Shown here piece after piece: positions 33,878-46,237 of a stretch of DNA of 64,000 nucleotides. The stretch spans positions 110,949,783 through 111,013,782 of the forward strand of contig NC_081406.1 in NCBI RefSeq assembly GCF_030272615.1, read 5' to 3'. A program made the position numbers and the translations under genes. The first letter of the stretch is position 1. The number at the start of each line of letters is the position of its first letter. Origin of the DNA: Cryptomeria japonica. Lineage: Eukaryota > Streptophyta > Pinopsida > Cupressales > Cupressaceae. The notes under the pieces are model-generated. The model was not told the DNA's origin. It saw nothing but the letters and a program-made list of their open reading frames with translations, and made no database searches.

Positions 33878-36209
33878 AGACGGTGCAGTTTATCGCGTCG
33901 TTTCAAAGAAAGAAAAATAGGTGTGAAGAAATGCCTCATAAAATGTAAATTTAATGGGTGGTATGCCCCCTCGAGAGATGGGCCGAATTTTATTTTGAAA
34001 AATCGGGCGATCTCCCGAAAAAGAATGCAAAGTGGAGGGGAGGTAGAATAGAAGAAATTAGAACTAATGATGAAAGAATGGGAGAAAATGGAGTGAATAT
34101 GAAGAAACAACAAGCCAGCGAGTACCCTGAGGTCATGCAAGAGATACATAGTAGATGTAGTGTGGGGTTTGGATTGATGCTATACAATTGATCAAAATTG
34201 GTTGGACAATCTGGTGCAATCGGTTTAATTGCCTCGATCAAGTCAAAGCGTGACAGTTGATGTCAGTTGGTTGATTGGACATGATAAAGTCTGAGTAAGT
34301 GAATCAAAGTGACCTGATGTGACTTAGACAATTGATGTAATTGCCCAATGAAGTCAAGGTATATGAAGCAAAATACTCATTGAGACGTAGACAATTGATG
34401 TAATTGTCCGTTGGATTGTGTTTGATTGGTTGATCAATTGATAGTATGTGCGTGTGATGGATGGTTGTGGGGAATCATGGCAGCCCCATTGAGACTAGGT
34501 CATTATGATAAATGCCTGATGTAGTCTAGGATTACCATAATCGATTACCTATTGAGACCCGAAGATACTTGATCAGAGTATCTGTTGATAGTCTAGGTGT
34601 GTGGGAGTTGATGTATCTGTGTAGACAGAGTAACTTGCTTGATGGTGTGGATGAATGAGGATGGGAAACACAATCCCTCCTATTAGAGATGGATGGTGAT
34701 GAACGTGGCTTGATTGGGTTGATGGGAAACGATGAAGGATATGTGATGTTGATTATTGAGATGGGGAGGGTTGGGGGGGTTCGATGTTAGAAGAAATGGA
34801 GGACCTATGACTCATTCCTATGGAAGAAGAGGAAAATAGAGTATGCATTATTATGACTATGTATGCATGATATGCAGCTATTATGAATGTATGGATGGTT
34901 GGAATGCAACGGAATGCAGTATATACAAATGAGATGGAATGACGATCCATAGTGCTCTATTTTCATCATTGAGCTTTTAAAATGTTGGAAGAGAATACAA
35001 GCATCTTGACATAGTGATTCAAGATGACCAAAGTATTTCTTACATGGATTTGATATAGCAAGTTAATACAAGCAACTTGATATAATGGATCAAATTGACC
35101 TGAGTATTGCTTGCGGAACAGACAAGGATTATCTCTGTTCATGCATGACTTGGATCATCCTCCTTGATCTTAGGCTGATCATATCCTGAGACAAGTGCAT
35201 ACCGTACTAAGAAATAAAAACCTTTATCCAAATTGGATGAGGAGGAACCAAAGAATGAGCATTGTACCTGTAAACAAATAGTATATACATAAAGAATAAA
35301 AGAATATGGATCCTTGGTAATGGTTCATGTCCATATGGTCGAGGTATACGTTGTAGTCAGCAAGCCGTAATGATCTAGGACTGCATTTTTGCCTATGATC
35401 ATGTAGCTTGGTGAACTTCCCACGTAGACACCATTAGTACATGCCCCAGAACTTCATCGGAAATAATGTGCAAATGATACAAAACAATGCTGAAAGATCC
35501 CGATACAGATAAACAAATGAATTACTCACGAATCAACCAAGCATTTGATAGCTTAACATAATTTTCTTGTCAAAGAAAATGTCACTTTTGTCTTTGTTTT
35601 GGTAAGGAAGGATGTATCCTTGTTTAAAGACAGTTTCTGATTTATTGGATGTGGATTGTGTGGTCGATTGATAAATGGTCATTGTGTGAGTACTATGTTA
35701 ATGTTGGTTTTGCATCTGCTCGAATGAATATGTACAAGGTGTTGCCATGTTTTTGTGTGATTTTTGATGTTTTTGGATTTTGTGTAATAGTTTTTGAATG
35801 TTTTTGGATTTTGTGAGTCATTTTTGAAATTTTTTGGATTTTGCGAGACATTTTTGAATGTTTTTGTATTTTGCGAGACATTTTTGAATTTTTTTGCCAA
35901 TGAATCACCAGTAATGTAGAATCCACTTCCATCATCTAAATTGTAAGGGCATTGCCCCCAAGTTGGACATGATTTATGAAAAAGCGGGATGCAGGATGCA
36001 TGTAGTACTTTCTTGGATTTGTAGATTTATAACAAGCCATGGTTAGATGGATGGATGTATGTATGAAGTAGATATGATCGCAACAAGTCTGAAAGACAAT
36101 GGAGCCGTAGCCTTTACTTTTTTGAATGTTTTTGTATTTTCTTCAGGACATTTTTCTAAATGTTTTTGGTATTTTCTGATATGCAGGGGAGCCTGATGCC
36201 TTGTACACC
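33878..36209 (-). other. Long 3' untranslated region of the Tat element
   Basis: 2.3 kb between the integrase stop and the polypurine tract has no conserved reading frame. It contains the minisatellite at 35757-35900 and two more diverged units at 36117-36180. Related Tat/Ogre elements are known to carry variable tandem repeats here. Confidence 0.75.
35757..35900. repeat. About 30-bp minisatellite in the Tat 3' region
   Basis: About 4.5 units of the form TTTTTGAATG-TTTTTGGATT-TTGTGAGACA. Diverged copies follow at 36117-36180. The minus-strand repetitive peptide (Asn/Ser/Gln/Lys) is only a by-product. Confidence 0.85.
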
Positions 36210-37370
36210 TTAGGTATAAAACCATTTGAGGTGCATGCTATTGATTAGATCTGTGAGTAGTTCTCCGTCTGATGTAGCCAACTGATATGCCCCGGACCCG
36301 AATACAGCAGTGACAACATATGGGCCGAGCCAGTTTGATTCAAACTTGCCTTGATGTTCTCTGTTTGGTTGGTTGCGAGGATTCTCTCGAAGAACAAGAT
36401 CACCTACCTCAAATGTACGAGGTCTAACTCGGTGATTGTAGCTTCTACTCATGCGCTGCTAATAGGCTTTGAGGTGATTGTATGCAGCTTGTCGCTTCTC
36501 ATCAAGTAACTCTAAGTCCTGAAGGCGTGAGACTCTGTATGCTTCATCATCGATGAGATTATGCAAGGAAACTCGTAATGATGGTATCTCAACCTCAATA
36601 GGTAAGATAGCTTCTGCACCATAGACCAATGAATAAGGAGTTGCACCTATAGGGGTTCGAATGCTAGTTCAATATGCCCATAATGCTAGATTCAATTGAA
36701 CATGCCAATCACGACCGACATCATTGACTGTCTTCTTTAGGATTCTCAATATGTTTTTATTGGATGCTTCAGCTTGACCATTGCCTTGTGGGTAATAGGG
36801 AGTGGAAAAGCGGTGTTGGATATGAAATTTCTCACAAAGCTCATGGATGTCTTGATTTTTGAAAGGAAGACCGTTATCTGTGACAATGGACATGGGCACA
36901 CCATACCGGCAGATGATGTAGTTGAGGATGAATGAGGCGATCTGCTTGCCGGTGACTTGGGTAAGTGGAACAGCTTCGATCCACTTGGTGAAATATTCGG
37001 TGGCAGTAATAATGAATTTATGGCCATTGGATGAAAATGGATGAATCTTACCCACAAGGTCAAGGCCCCATTGACAAAAAGGCCACGGTGTCGTGATTGG
37101 TTGCAGTTCCTGGGCTGGTGCATGTATCAGGTCACCATGAATTTGACATTTCTTGCACTTCCTGACAAAGTAGTAAGAATCTTTTTCCATAGATGGCCAA
37201 TAGTATCCAGCTCGCATGATCTTTTTGGCTAGTGACGGACCACTTGAGTGAGTCCCGCAAATTCCTTCATGTACCTCTTCCAAAGCCTTTGTTATCTCAT
37301 CCTGTTCCAGACATCAAAGGAGAGTACCATCAAGATCGCGTCGGTATAGGGTTTCGGCAATAATGGTATA
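36210..37370 (-). pseudogene. Tat element integrase
   Basis: This is the same frame as RT. The HHCC zinc-binding region runs HEGICGTHSSG to CKKCQIHGD (37270-37140). The core carries the D-D-E triad: GLDLVGKI (near 37070), VTDNGLPF (near 36880) and GQAEASNK (near 36765). The C-terminal part has HRVRPRTFEVGDLVLR and GPYVVTAVFGSGAYQLA (near 36300). Stops fall after LALWAY (36666) and within KAY-stop-QRMSRS (TAG where Gln is expected). It ends naturally at 36210. Confidence 0.9.
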
Positions 37371-39509
37371 TCAAGCAGTTTGGCGAATGAAGGTTTTTCG
37401 TTGGTTATTTGATTGGTTGGGAGGAAGGGTATGATCACGGAGATAGGTGTAGAACTCACCGTACCATGGGGATTCGGAACCAACAAGGCGACATATCATT
37501 TTAGATTCGGGGATATCATAAGCGGGGATCCAAAGCTGTTCTACCAAGAACTCGTAGCATGTTGAATTCTGTGGAAGATCTAGTAGAGATGCGATGGTAG
37601 CCATAGCGTCAGTAGCTCGATTCTGATCTCTTGGTATCTGCTCAAAAGTGATAGTAGTAAATGATGTCTTTAGAGTGTCTACCATTTGCTTATATGGCAT
37701 GAGTTTATCATCTTTGGTCTGATATTCATCTGTTGCTTGTCGAATGACTAGTTGGGAATCGCCATATACTTGTAGTTCTTGTAATTTCCATTGTACGGCT
37801 AACCTGAGTCCTGTGATCAAGGCCTCATACTCTGCTATGTTGTTTGTGCATGGAAATGTGAGCCTGTAAGACTTCGGGATGCTATCACCTTGAGGTGTGA
37901 TAAACAGAATGCCTGCCACCGAGCCGTGCCTAGTGTATGAACCATCAAAATATAGTTTCCATGGTTGTGCTGTTGTGATCATGAATAGCTCTTCATTTGG
38001 AAAATTGGAAATGAGAGGATGATCACCTATGAGAGGTGCATCGGCCAACTGATCTGCAATAACCTGCCCTTTGATAGCTTTACGGTCTACATATTCAATG
38101 CCAAATTCACTTAGAATCATCACCCATTTGGCCAAGCGGCCTGTCAATGCTGCTTTGCTGAGTAAATACTTGAGTGGATCAATCTTTGCGATGAGTTGTA
38201 CCTTGTGCGTCAACAGATAGTGCCACAATTTAGTGGCTGCCAGGATTACTGCTAGGCAAGCTCGCTCAATAGGTGTGTAATTGAGTTCATAGCCAACCAG
38301 TGTGCGAGAGATGTAGTAAACAGCACACTCTTTGCCTTCTGCATTATGTTGTGCCAATAATACACCTAATGCTGTACTTGTCGCTGAGATATAAAGTAAC
38401 AACGGTCTACTTGGATCTGGTGGCATCAACAATGGTGGATTCATGAGATAGTCTTTAAGCATCTGAAATGCTTGCTGGCATCGGGCATCCCACTGAAAGC
38501 GGTTGTTCTTGTGTAGCAGATGTGTAAATGGGTGACACTTATCAGCGAATTGTGCAATGAATCTTCGGATGGATTGAAGTCGTCCTTGTAGTGTCCTTAG
38601 CTGACTGATATTCTTTGGTGGTGGCATGTCCATTATTGCCTTAACCTTTGCTGGATCGACCTCAATGCCTTTGCTTGAGACAATGTATCCTAGAAGCTTC
38701 CCGGAGGTCACTCCAAAGACACATTTCTTTGGGTTGAGTCGAACATGATATTGTTCCAGTCTATCAAAGATTTGATCTAAGATGTGGAGATGTCCTTCTC
38801 TAGTAAGTGATTTTGCTAGTAAGTCATCCACATAATCTTCCATCATAGTATGCATCATGTCATGGAAGATGGTGGTCATTGCTCTTTGATAGGTCGCTCC
38901 TGCATTCTTTAGACCAAAAGGCATTACATTCCAGCAGTATGTGCCCCATGGACATGTGAAGGCTGTCTTATGTTGATCTTCGGGTGCGATCTTTATCTGA
39001 TTATAGCCGGAAAAGCCATCCATGAGTGAAAGCATCGCATGTCCTGCTGTTAGATCCACTATGATGTCGATATTTGGTAGGGGAAAGTCATCCTTAGGTC
39101 ATGCCTTATTCAGATCTCTGAAGTCAGTACAAATGCGGATGCCCCCTTTTGGTTTGCCGATAGGCACAATGTTGGAGATCCATTCTGCATAATCAATTGG
39201 CCTAATGAAACCAACATCTAGGAGTTTCTTGAGTTCTATTTTGACTAGCACTGCAATCTCGGGATGCATCTTACGAAGCTTCTGCTTGATAGGTTTGGCT
39301 CCTTCTGCTATGGTGAGGTGATGCATGACTAAATCAGGATCAAGCCCAGGAATGTCTGCATATGACCATGTAAAGTTGATCTGACGCTTCTGGAAGAACT
39401 CTATAAATTTAGGTTGTTCCTTTGGAGTGAGAAGAGATGCCAAATGTATGATATGAGGATTTTCAGGAGTCCCCACATTGTATTCTTTGGTTTCCTTGAT
39501 GAGAATCAT
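37371..39509 (-). pseudogene. Tat element RT, RNase H and second (archaeal-type) RNase H
   Basis: RT begins with the PPLRKMHPE-like entry (KQKLRKMHPEIAVLV) and TDFRDLNKA. After a stop at 39096-39098 it continues LSLMDGFSGYNQI, MPFGLKNAGATYQRAM and EDYVDDLLAKS (38822-38845, intact YVDD). Gypsy RNase H follows (ALGVLLAQHNAEGKE, YTPIERACLAVI, ADQLADAPL, about 38400-38040). A second RNase H is WKLYFDGSYT (near 37950), NNIAEYEALITGL, VYGDSQLV (near 37760) and RDQNRATDAMA (near 37610), with its D, E, D, D residues present. The dual RNase H is diagnostic of the Tat lineage. A stop at 37371 separates it from the integrase segment. Confidence 0.95.
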
Positions 39510-39518
39510 TGATCGTTC

Positions 39519-41530
39519 CTATTGTGCATTAGTAGGGAGAATGTCAAACCCTTCATCCTCAGGTGCCTCAAAGAGGTTTTCACCGTTGGATACGCTCTTT
39601 CTTTTTACTTTTGTGGGATCAAACAGTGCCACAATGTGGTTTTCACTGGAAGATCCATGTTTCATTGTTATATTTTTGCAGCTGAAAGGTTTGGCATCCG
39701 CCCCGAAGTATGCTGCACTATTAAGTTCAATGGCAAATCCAGCTTTGTGATCCCCGCTTGGTAGGTTATCCCTTAATTCCAAAAAGTCAATGATGGCCTC
39801 GTCGTTTTGGAAGAAGTCAAGACATGGGGGAGTTGGTTGGTTCCATTCGATGAGTTCAGAGTGGATAATGCGCATTACTTCATCGATTAGGTTAAGTGCG
39901 TTAGATGTATCAGTGAGGGTTAAGACATTATGGTGAAGGTCGTTGATGGTACTCTCCCTATCAGAATCAGGCATAGGATGAGACGTAGGGTCTGTGGAAG
40001 ATGTTTCCAGTTCAGGAACCCAAGTGGTCTTTATCTGTGCTTCTTCGTAAACAGGGATGTCTTTGTGTGGCGGAGGTGGTGATGTGTCTTCCTCATTTGA
40101 AGTATTAAGCTGTATCGAATCAAATTCCCATTCATGCGAGTCGGTCTCTGAATCACTTTCCAGCATCCGATTGCTATACCATACTGGGATGTCTTTTGAG
40201 TTAAATACTGCAGGTGTGATTGGTTTATGTATCTTTGTAGTGATCGGTGCTGCAGGAAGTTTGATGGGGATCAAGGAATCTGATACGGGGAGTATCGGTA
40301 ATATTGACTCAGTGGTTTCTGCTGGAACTACTAGTGCCATAGATACTGCTATAGGTTCTGATATAGTTGCTGCTGCTATTGGTGTTATTGATGAGATTAC
40401 TGATTTGCTTGGTGGGATGATTGGTATTGTAGATGGTGGTGTTAGGGTTTTGAGCTTCGGTGGGGCAGTTGGGATGGTGCTTGATGCTGCTTTGATAATG
40501 AATGGTGACCTTTTTGCAGTAGGCTGATATAAGGGTTTGCTGGGTTTTCCTTTGAATGTGAGTTTAGGAAAGATCTCTTTTTCAAAGCCTAGGCCTGTAT
40601 TACCTTTGGGTTTTAATTCTGGCAGTAGAGGTTCATGTCGTCCTTGTTTGCAATATCCCAAAGCACTCTGACCATCATACCCCATTCTTTGCATAATGAG
40701 GAGACCTTTGCCATACTGATCCGTAGGATGTTTAACTGGCAGGATATCAGTGGTGATGGGATCTTTATAGATCCATTCCGCTAGGTCCTCATCTTGTGTC
40801 TCTTCCTCTTGACTCTTTCCAAGGACGAAAGGCATCAAGGCACATGCTGGCATGATTAGTGGTTGCTGGAGTAATTGTTGTGGCTTACCATGTGTTCTAG
40901 GAGAAGTGGGCATTTGTCCCACACAAAAGAGCTGACTCAAGTTGTATTCTCCAGGACCTTCCTCTGCTACTTTCATCTTAAGCTTTTCTTGCTTGGGTAT
41001 AGGGGTGTTCGAACTAGCAAGAGAGGTGGGACTTACATATGATGTGGAGGAAATGGCTTCCCTATTATTAGGAACAGTAATTTCTGGTTGATGGCTGATA
41101 TTATGGCAAAAAGCAAAGGGATTTGCATCGCCCAGGATTGTGATCTTTGTACCGTTATATGGGAACTTGATACATTGATGGTAGGTAGATGGAACAGCTT
41201 GCATGGCATGTATCCAAGGTCTCCCTAATAATAGATTATATGGTAGAGGAAGGTCCAGAACCTGATAGATGATGTGCTTTACCATAGGGCCCACTCGGAT
41301 TGGTAGTACCACAACTCCTTTGGATGAACGCTCTGCATCATCATAGGCCTTGATGGTGATCTTCTTGCGAGGATCCACTGATTCTATTGCATATCCAAAT
41401 GCTGTGACCAACTGTAGTGTACAAATGTTTAGGCCTGCTCCATTATCTATCAAGACTCACTTGATCCTGTGTTGGTTGATAAAGCCTTCAATGTGTAGCG
41501 AAGCATTATGAGGTTGTTGGAAAGAAGAGT
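39519..41530 (-). pseudogene. Tat element protease with G-patch and long linker
   Basis: In the pol frame. The protease loop is VLIDNGAGLNIC (near 41440; DNGA where many families have DSGA) with the second conserved part LLGRPWIHAM (near 41225). A G-patch follows (LLIMQRMGYDGQSALGY, GRHEPLLPE, TGLGFE; about 40600-40710), an RNA/helicase-binding module known from some plant gypsy and retroviral proteases. Then comes a roughly 300-residue Pro/Thr/Ser/Ile-rich linker to RT. A TGA replaces the Cys expected just before V-L-I-D, and the join to gag needs one frame change near 41550. Confidence 0.85.
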
Positions 41531-43498
41531 TGTCACTTTCGGAAAAAGTGAACAAGGTGATGACTTTAGATTTCCAACCATGGCTTGAAACTGGTCCGTA
41601 GTCAGGTTTATAGGGACTGATGCCTCTTGGAGTGCTTGATCCAAGATTGTTTTATGAGATGGCGATAGGTGCAATAGCTCTAAAATGGATATAAGCGCAG
41701 GCGTTTTATCTAAGTGTTCCACAAGATTGTACTACTTTGGGACGAAGGTGGTGCCCTGTGGAGCTACCTTGATGGTGACCTTGCCACGACGTGTAACAAC
41801 ATTGCAATTTGAGGTGGGATTTTTGAAGGTTATAGTTGCAATTTGTTCACTGGAATCGTACAGGTGATTTACAGTGTAGTTATACGCAGCCTGCGTATAA
41901 TCAGTGGTATCAGTGCCTCGCCAGGAAGTGGAAGGACCCCTTTGATCTTGTGATGGAAGTGGATTTTTGAACATCAAATGATCATTATTTGTTGTTTTTG
42001 AGTCATGTCCTTCAATTTCAATTTCTCCTCGGTCAATAAGATCTTGAATGAGATCTTTCAATCGGTGACAATTACTTGTCTTGTGTCCTCTTCCTTGATG
42101 GAATTCACAATGTTCAGTATCTCTCCACCATGCCGGTTTGACCTGAGGCTCATAGTTGGATAGCTTAGGTAGAGTGATCAAATTTTGAGAAATGAGTTGT
42201 CGCAACACTATTTCAATGGGTTCCCCTAAGGGAGTATATGCGCATTTTTGTTTTTATGGACGAGGTCTTGGTTCATCATGAGATGTGATGCGACCTTGAT
42301 TGGAAGGAACATTTGTGTTATTCTGAGGTGGAGGATTTTGTCCTGCAAATCGAACCATAGGTTGTGCATTTTGGATAGTCTGGGCATCCACAACCCCATC
42401 ATTGACGATATTCTTGTTTTTATTCCAGAAGTTTGGTTTATCGCTATTGAAGCGTGGGCGAGGACCATCTTTTGGTTCATTAAAGATTTTGATGAGTCCT
42501 TTCTTGATGAGTGCCCTTTCACATTTTAAACCCTTGGTGATCATATCGTTAAAAGAGTCTGTGTCTTTGACATCCAGGTGAAATTCCATTTCTTCGTTTA
42601 AGTTGGAAATGAAAATTTCCACTAGTTCTCGTTCAGGTAACTGAAGAGAACGTCTACTAGACATTTGGCGCCATCGTTGCAGGAATACTGAGAATAGTTC
42701 ACCTGGTTTTTGTTTGGTGTTGCACAGATCAGCCATGGTGATGTCGCGTTCAATGTTATGAGAGTAATGAGATAGGAACTTCTGGATGAGTTCCTCAAAT
42801 GTTCTAATGCCACCCGGTAGTTGGGAAAACCATGATGTGGTTGTTCCTCCCAAACTTTGGGGAAAAAGGCGTATTAGGTATGTGTCTTCATATGCCACTT
42901 CAAGACAAGCGGAATGAAATTCTCAGACATGATCACGGGGATCCCCCTTTCCTCTATATTTTTCAAATTTGGGTGTTTCGAATCCTCGTGGAAAGGGTGG
43001 CATATAAAGATTCCTATCAAATGGATAGGGATAGATGTCGTTAAGTGAGAATTGATTGGTCTTAACACCACTATGAAGTTGTTGGGCGAGATTCTCGACT
43101 TGTTGCCACAACACGTCCATTTCATTTGGAGGAGGAGGTGGTGGGTTACCTCGAGGAATGTTATATCTGATGTGATCTCTACCTCTTTCCTCCTCATGGT
43201 GACTTTGTCTTTCTGATGCTTGTCTTAATTGGGCAAGATCAAAGTCAGAGGGGAGTTTGGCTCCTTCTTGAGCGAGTTTTAAGAAGTGAGCATCCGCATT
43301 ACTCCTGAGTATTTCGTTAAACAGTCTGTTAAAGAGAGGGTTATGCTGGGCCCTCTCTATTGTTGCAGGAGTGGGAGTACTTGGGTTTTTGTCATTCATA
43401 TTTCCTCCAAGTGCCTCTTGAAATTCATTGAGATTTTCGTCTTCTTCTTCCTCAATTTCTATTTCTCGTTGCCTTGACCGTGATCGGGTTTGAGCCAT
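41450..43498 (-). pseudogene. Tat element gag
   Basis: It starts MAQTRSRSRQREIEIEEEED at 43498. A capsid core of the retrotransposon-gag type follows (TSWFSQLPGGIRTFEELIQKF, MSSRRSLQLPERELVEIFI, about 42850-42590). A variant zinc knuckle CEFHQGRGHKTSNC has spacing C-x2-H-x4-H-x4-C (near 42075-42115). All segments (43498-42923, 42898-42254, 42208-41732, 41722-41450) lie in one frame separated by stops. The protein would form the particle that packages the RNA. The knuckle has His in place of the second Cys, as does the small gypsy ORF at 58563-59963. Confidence 0.85.
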
Positions 43499-46222
43499 TT
43501 TGTTTGCAAGTTTTGTGTGAAGTTGATTGAAGATGATGATGAGTTGTTGTTTAATGTAATGAGATTTGATGGTTGGTGATTGTGTGGTATGTAGAGCTCT
43601 AGCACTTTGAGGTAGATGTAACTGAAATTGCTTCTTTGAATTGCTTGTTTGTTTGAGGAGTTTGGATGTGATAAGGTGTAGAGAAATCTGAGATGTGTTA
43701 CAGATTGAACTACCTAGTAATGAGAAGATTCACTCATGAACTAGTTTTAACCTACATAGATGTGTCTCTTAGGATGAGCTTATCCTAGATGTAGAAACAA
43801 TCTAAAAAGTGATGTGATGTGTTTGATTCAAGCAATATCTAAAAGGAATCTTGGGACAAGAACCTCTTAATGTTTTGAGAGTTGGGATGGATTGATGATG
43901 GAATGATGATGTATGAATGGGATGATAGATGAAATGTTTTCAACTTTCAATAAAAACTTTGTGTTATGAATGGGATAAACTCTACCTCTTCCCTTTCAGG
44001 TGTTGGTGGTATTTCTCGAGCTGTGTTGTATGTGATACAGATGTTTGGGAAGAAATTGGGGTTAATCTTTCCTCCTTGATTTTTGTGATAACTCAGAGCT
44101 CTATATTGCATAAAAGCTCTGCAGTTCAATGATTCGGAATCAAATTTATTTGTTTTGCTTTGAAGGTAGAGACGCATGCGATGGAGAAAGATTCTATGGG
44201 AGACAAAGATTTGTCGATTGATATAGAAGAATTTCCTCTTTTTTATCAAAGCCTTTGAGCTTAATGGTCTTCTTTTCAAGTTGATATTCTGATGACACTT
44301 CTTCTTTCGCAAGATGTGAAGAATGGTCATAAAGTTTTTGACTCTTTATTGTTTGCACTTTGTTTTTGATGTTTTTTTTCGATTGTTTTGACAGATGTTT
44401 GGTTGGATGAATACTTTTCTTTTGGGAAGTGATTTTCTGATTTTTCTTTGACAAGAAAACAAAGCAAGCACACAAACACAAGAATGTTGCCTCAAAGGCA
44501 CAAATGAGTATGGGTCTAGATCAACCCAATCCTTGGACTTTTATATAACCCTTCCTTTAGATGTATTTTAAGGTGTATTTCCAAAGCCTGAAGTCGGCTC
44601 AATTTGCACTTGGTCTTTAAAATGAACACACTTCAAACACTTTTTATCCCTAAGGTCAAATGACCTGTTGTGATAAATTTAGCCCACATCTTGATATTTC
44701 TTCAACTTTGGTACTACATACCTTATGAATCCCGCCTTGGCAGGTAAGGATGTGATATACTAAGTCTTGCACGAGCATAACAAATAGATGATCCCTATGA
44801 TGGGGGAGTCACCACTTTTATCAAGCTACAAGTGACTTTTCAAAAAGCTATGTTTCTACTCAAGGAAATATGTATGGTGAGTATCTTGGGAGCAAAACCA
44901 TCTATGCCCTTGCACTAAATTATATCACAAATATCCTCAATCAATAGAACAAGTGGGCTACTACTTAAAAGTGTTTAGTCATGTTCGATGTTTTTGGACA
45001 TAAGTTCATTCTGCAGTGACTCACTTAAGAGCCTTGTAACTGGTGGTGGGGCCCATTTGTCCTTTCGGCCAGTTACACTGTAGGAACAGCTATACCCAAG
45101 GCTACAGCTTTCGCTCTCACCTGATTTCTATAGCGGCTCGAAGGATTTACCGCTCAAGGTCGTTCCCAAGAGTGATGTGTCTCTTGGCAGGCCTCTCTTA
45201 AAAAGATAAAATTTTGAGCGTTACTAACACTTTTCTCTTGCACCTAAGACCACGAAAGCCAAGGGAGAGGATAGTGTGTGTTAGAAGTGGGACCACTCGA
45301 CCAACTCTTTGCACAAGTGTGCCAAGCACGAAAAACACTTGTTCTTTTTAATCTATCATTGCAATGTGATCTAACTATTTGGAGATGTTGCTCCAACAAT
45401 CATGGTGTTCTTTTTAATTTTCAAAGGCAATTGTTTGAGTAAACTAGAATTTGAAAATCTTGGTCAACTTAATGAAAAATACGTTTGCATGAAGTAAAAT
45501 TGCTTTAAAAATGAGACAAGTTGATTGTGAATTTTATTTGCACCAAAAATGGAAGTGTGGATTGTGAGTTTTATCTTGATGCAAGAAATAAAATTTGCCT
45601 TGTTTATTTTAAGCACCAAAACGAAGTTTGTTTCCTAACTTGCAAAAAAAATAAAGTTGTTTTTGTATAAGTTTGTGGTTCTTTTTACCTTGGAACAATG
45701 AAATTCTTTTTAAGAGCCCCAAACAAATGTGTGATTCTTTTTTTAAAAGCCCAAATTTGAAATGTGAAGTTAATTTTAAACCAAAATAAAAAGTGAATTC
45801 ATTTTTAAAACCAACTTCAAAAAACAAGTTAGTAAAAAATATAAATCTACTTTTTAATCTAATTTAAATCTGCACAAAAGAGAAAAATAGTTAGTAAAAT
45901 CCGCCTATTTGGTGGGCTTCTACAAGCCTAATTTTTTTTTTTTTTTTGGTTTTTCTATTTTTTTTTGGTTACAAGGTGATTTGTACAACGTTTTGTTACA
46001 ATAGCGCTAGTCTGCGTTTGAACAGAGGCACTATTTAACACAAATGCACTAAAAGAAAGGGAAAGACAGAGAAGGAAAAAGCACTGAAACAGGGTGAATA
46101 GTGCCAAAATAATGTCAAACACACCAAAACAGTGTCAAAAGCGCAACCTGTGTGACATTTTCAACATTCAAACATGTTATTGGTTAAAAAAAAAAGTTGA
46201 TCTTTTTGGTGTTTGGATTCAC
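43499..46222 (-). other. 5' leader of the Tat element
   Basis: 2.7 kb between the primer site and the gag start has no conserved reading frame. Small open frames (for example 43947-44330 and 44194-44481) are Lys-rich and unrecognised. A T-run lies at 45931-45948. Long leaders are usual in Tat/Ogre elements. Confidence 0.65.
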
Positions 46223-46237
46223 GTCAGGTTCACCAAA
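46223..46237 (-). other. Candidate primer-binding site of the Tat element
   Basis: The minus strand reads TTTGGTGAACCTGAC right after the 5' LTR terminus (GCATCA). The same 15 bases follow the LTR of the small gypsy element at 60604-60619. TGG fits a tRNA CCA end; I cannot assign the tRNA. Confidence 0.65.

Noticed and set aside
35679-35935. Minus-strand Asn/Ser/Gln/Lys repeat protein
   Set aside because: Lies over the 30-bp minisatellite in the Tat 3' untranslated region; frame-specific artefact.
40057-40527. 156-codon plus-strand frame rich in Gly/Ile/Ser
   Set aside because: It is the complement of the Pro/Thr/Ile-rich linker of the Tat protease-RT region and has no independent support.
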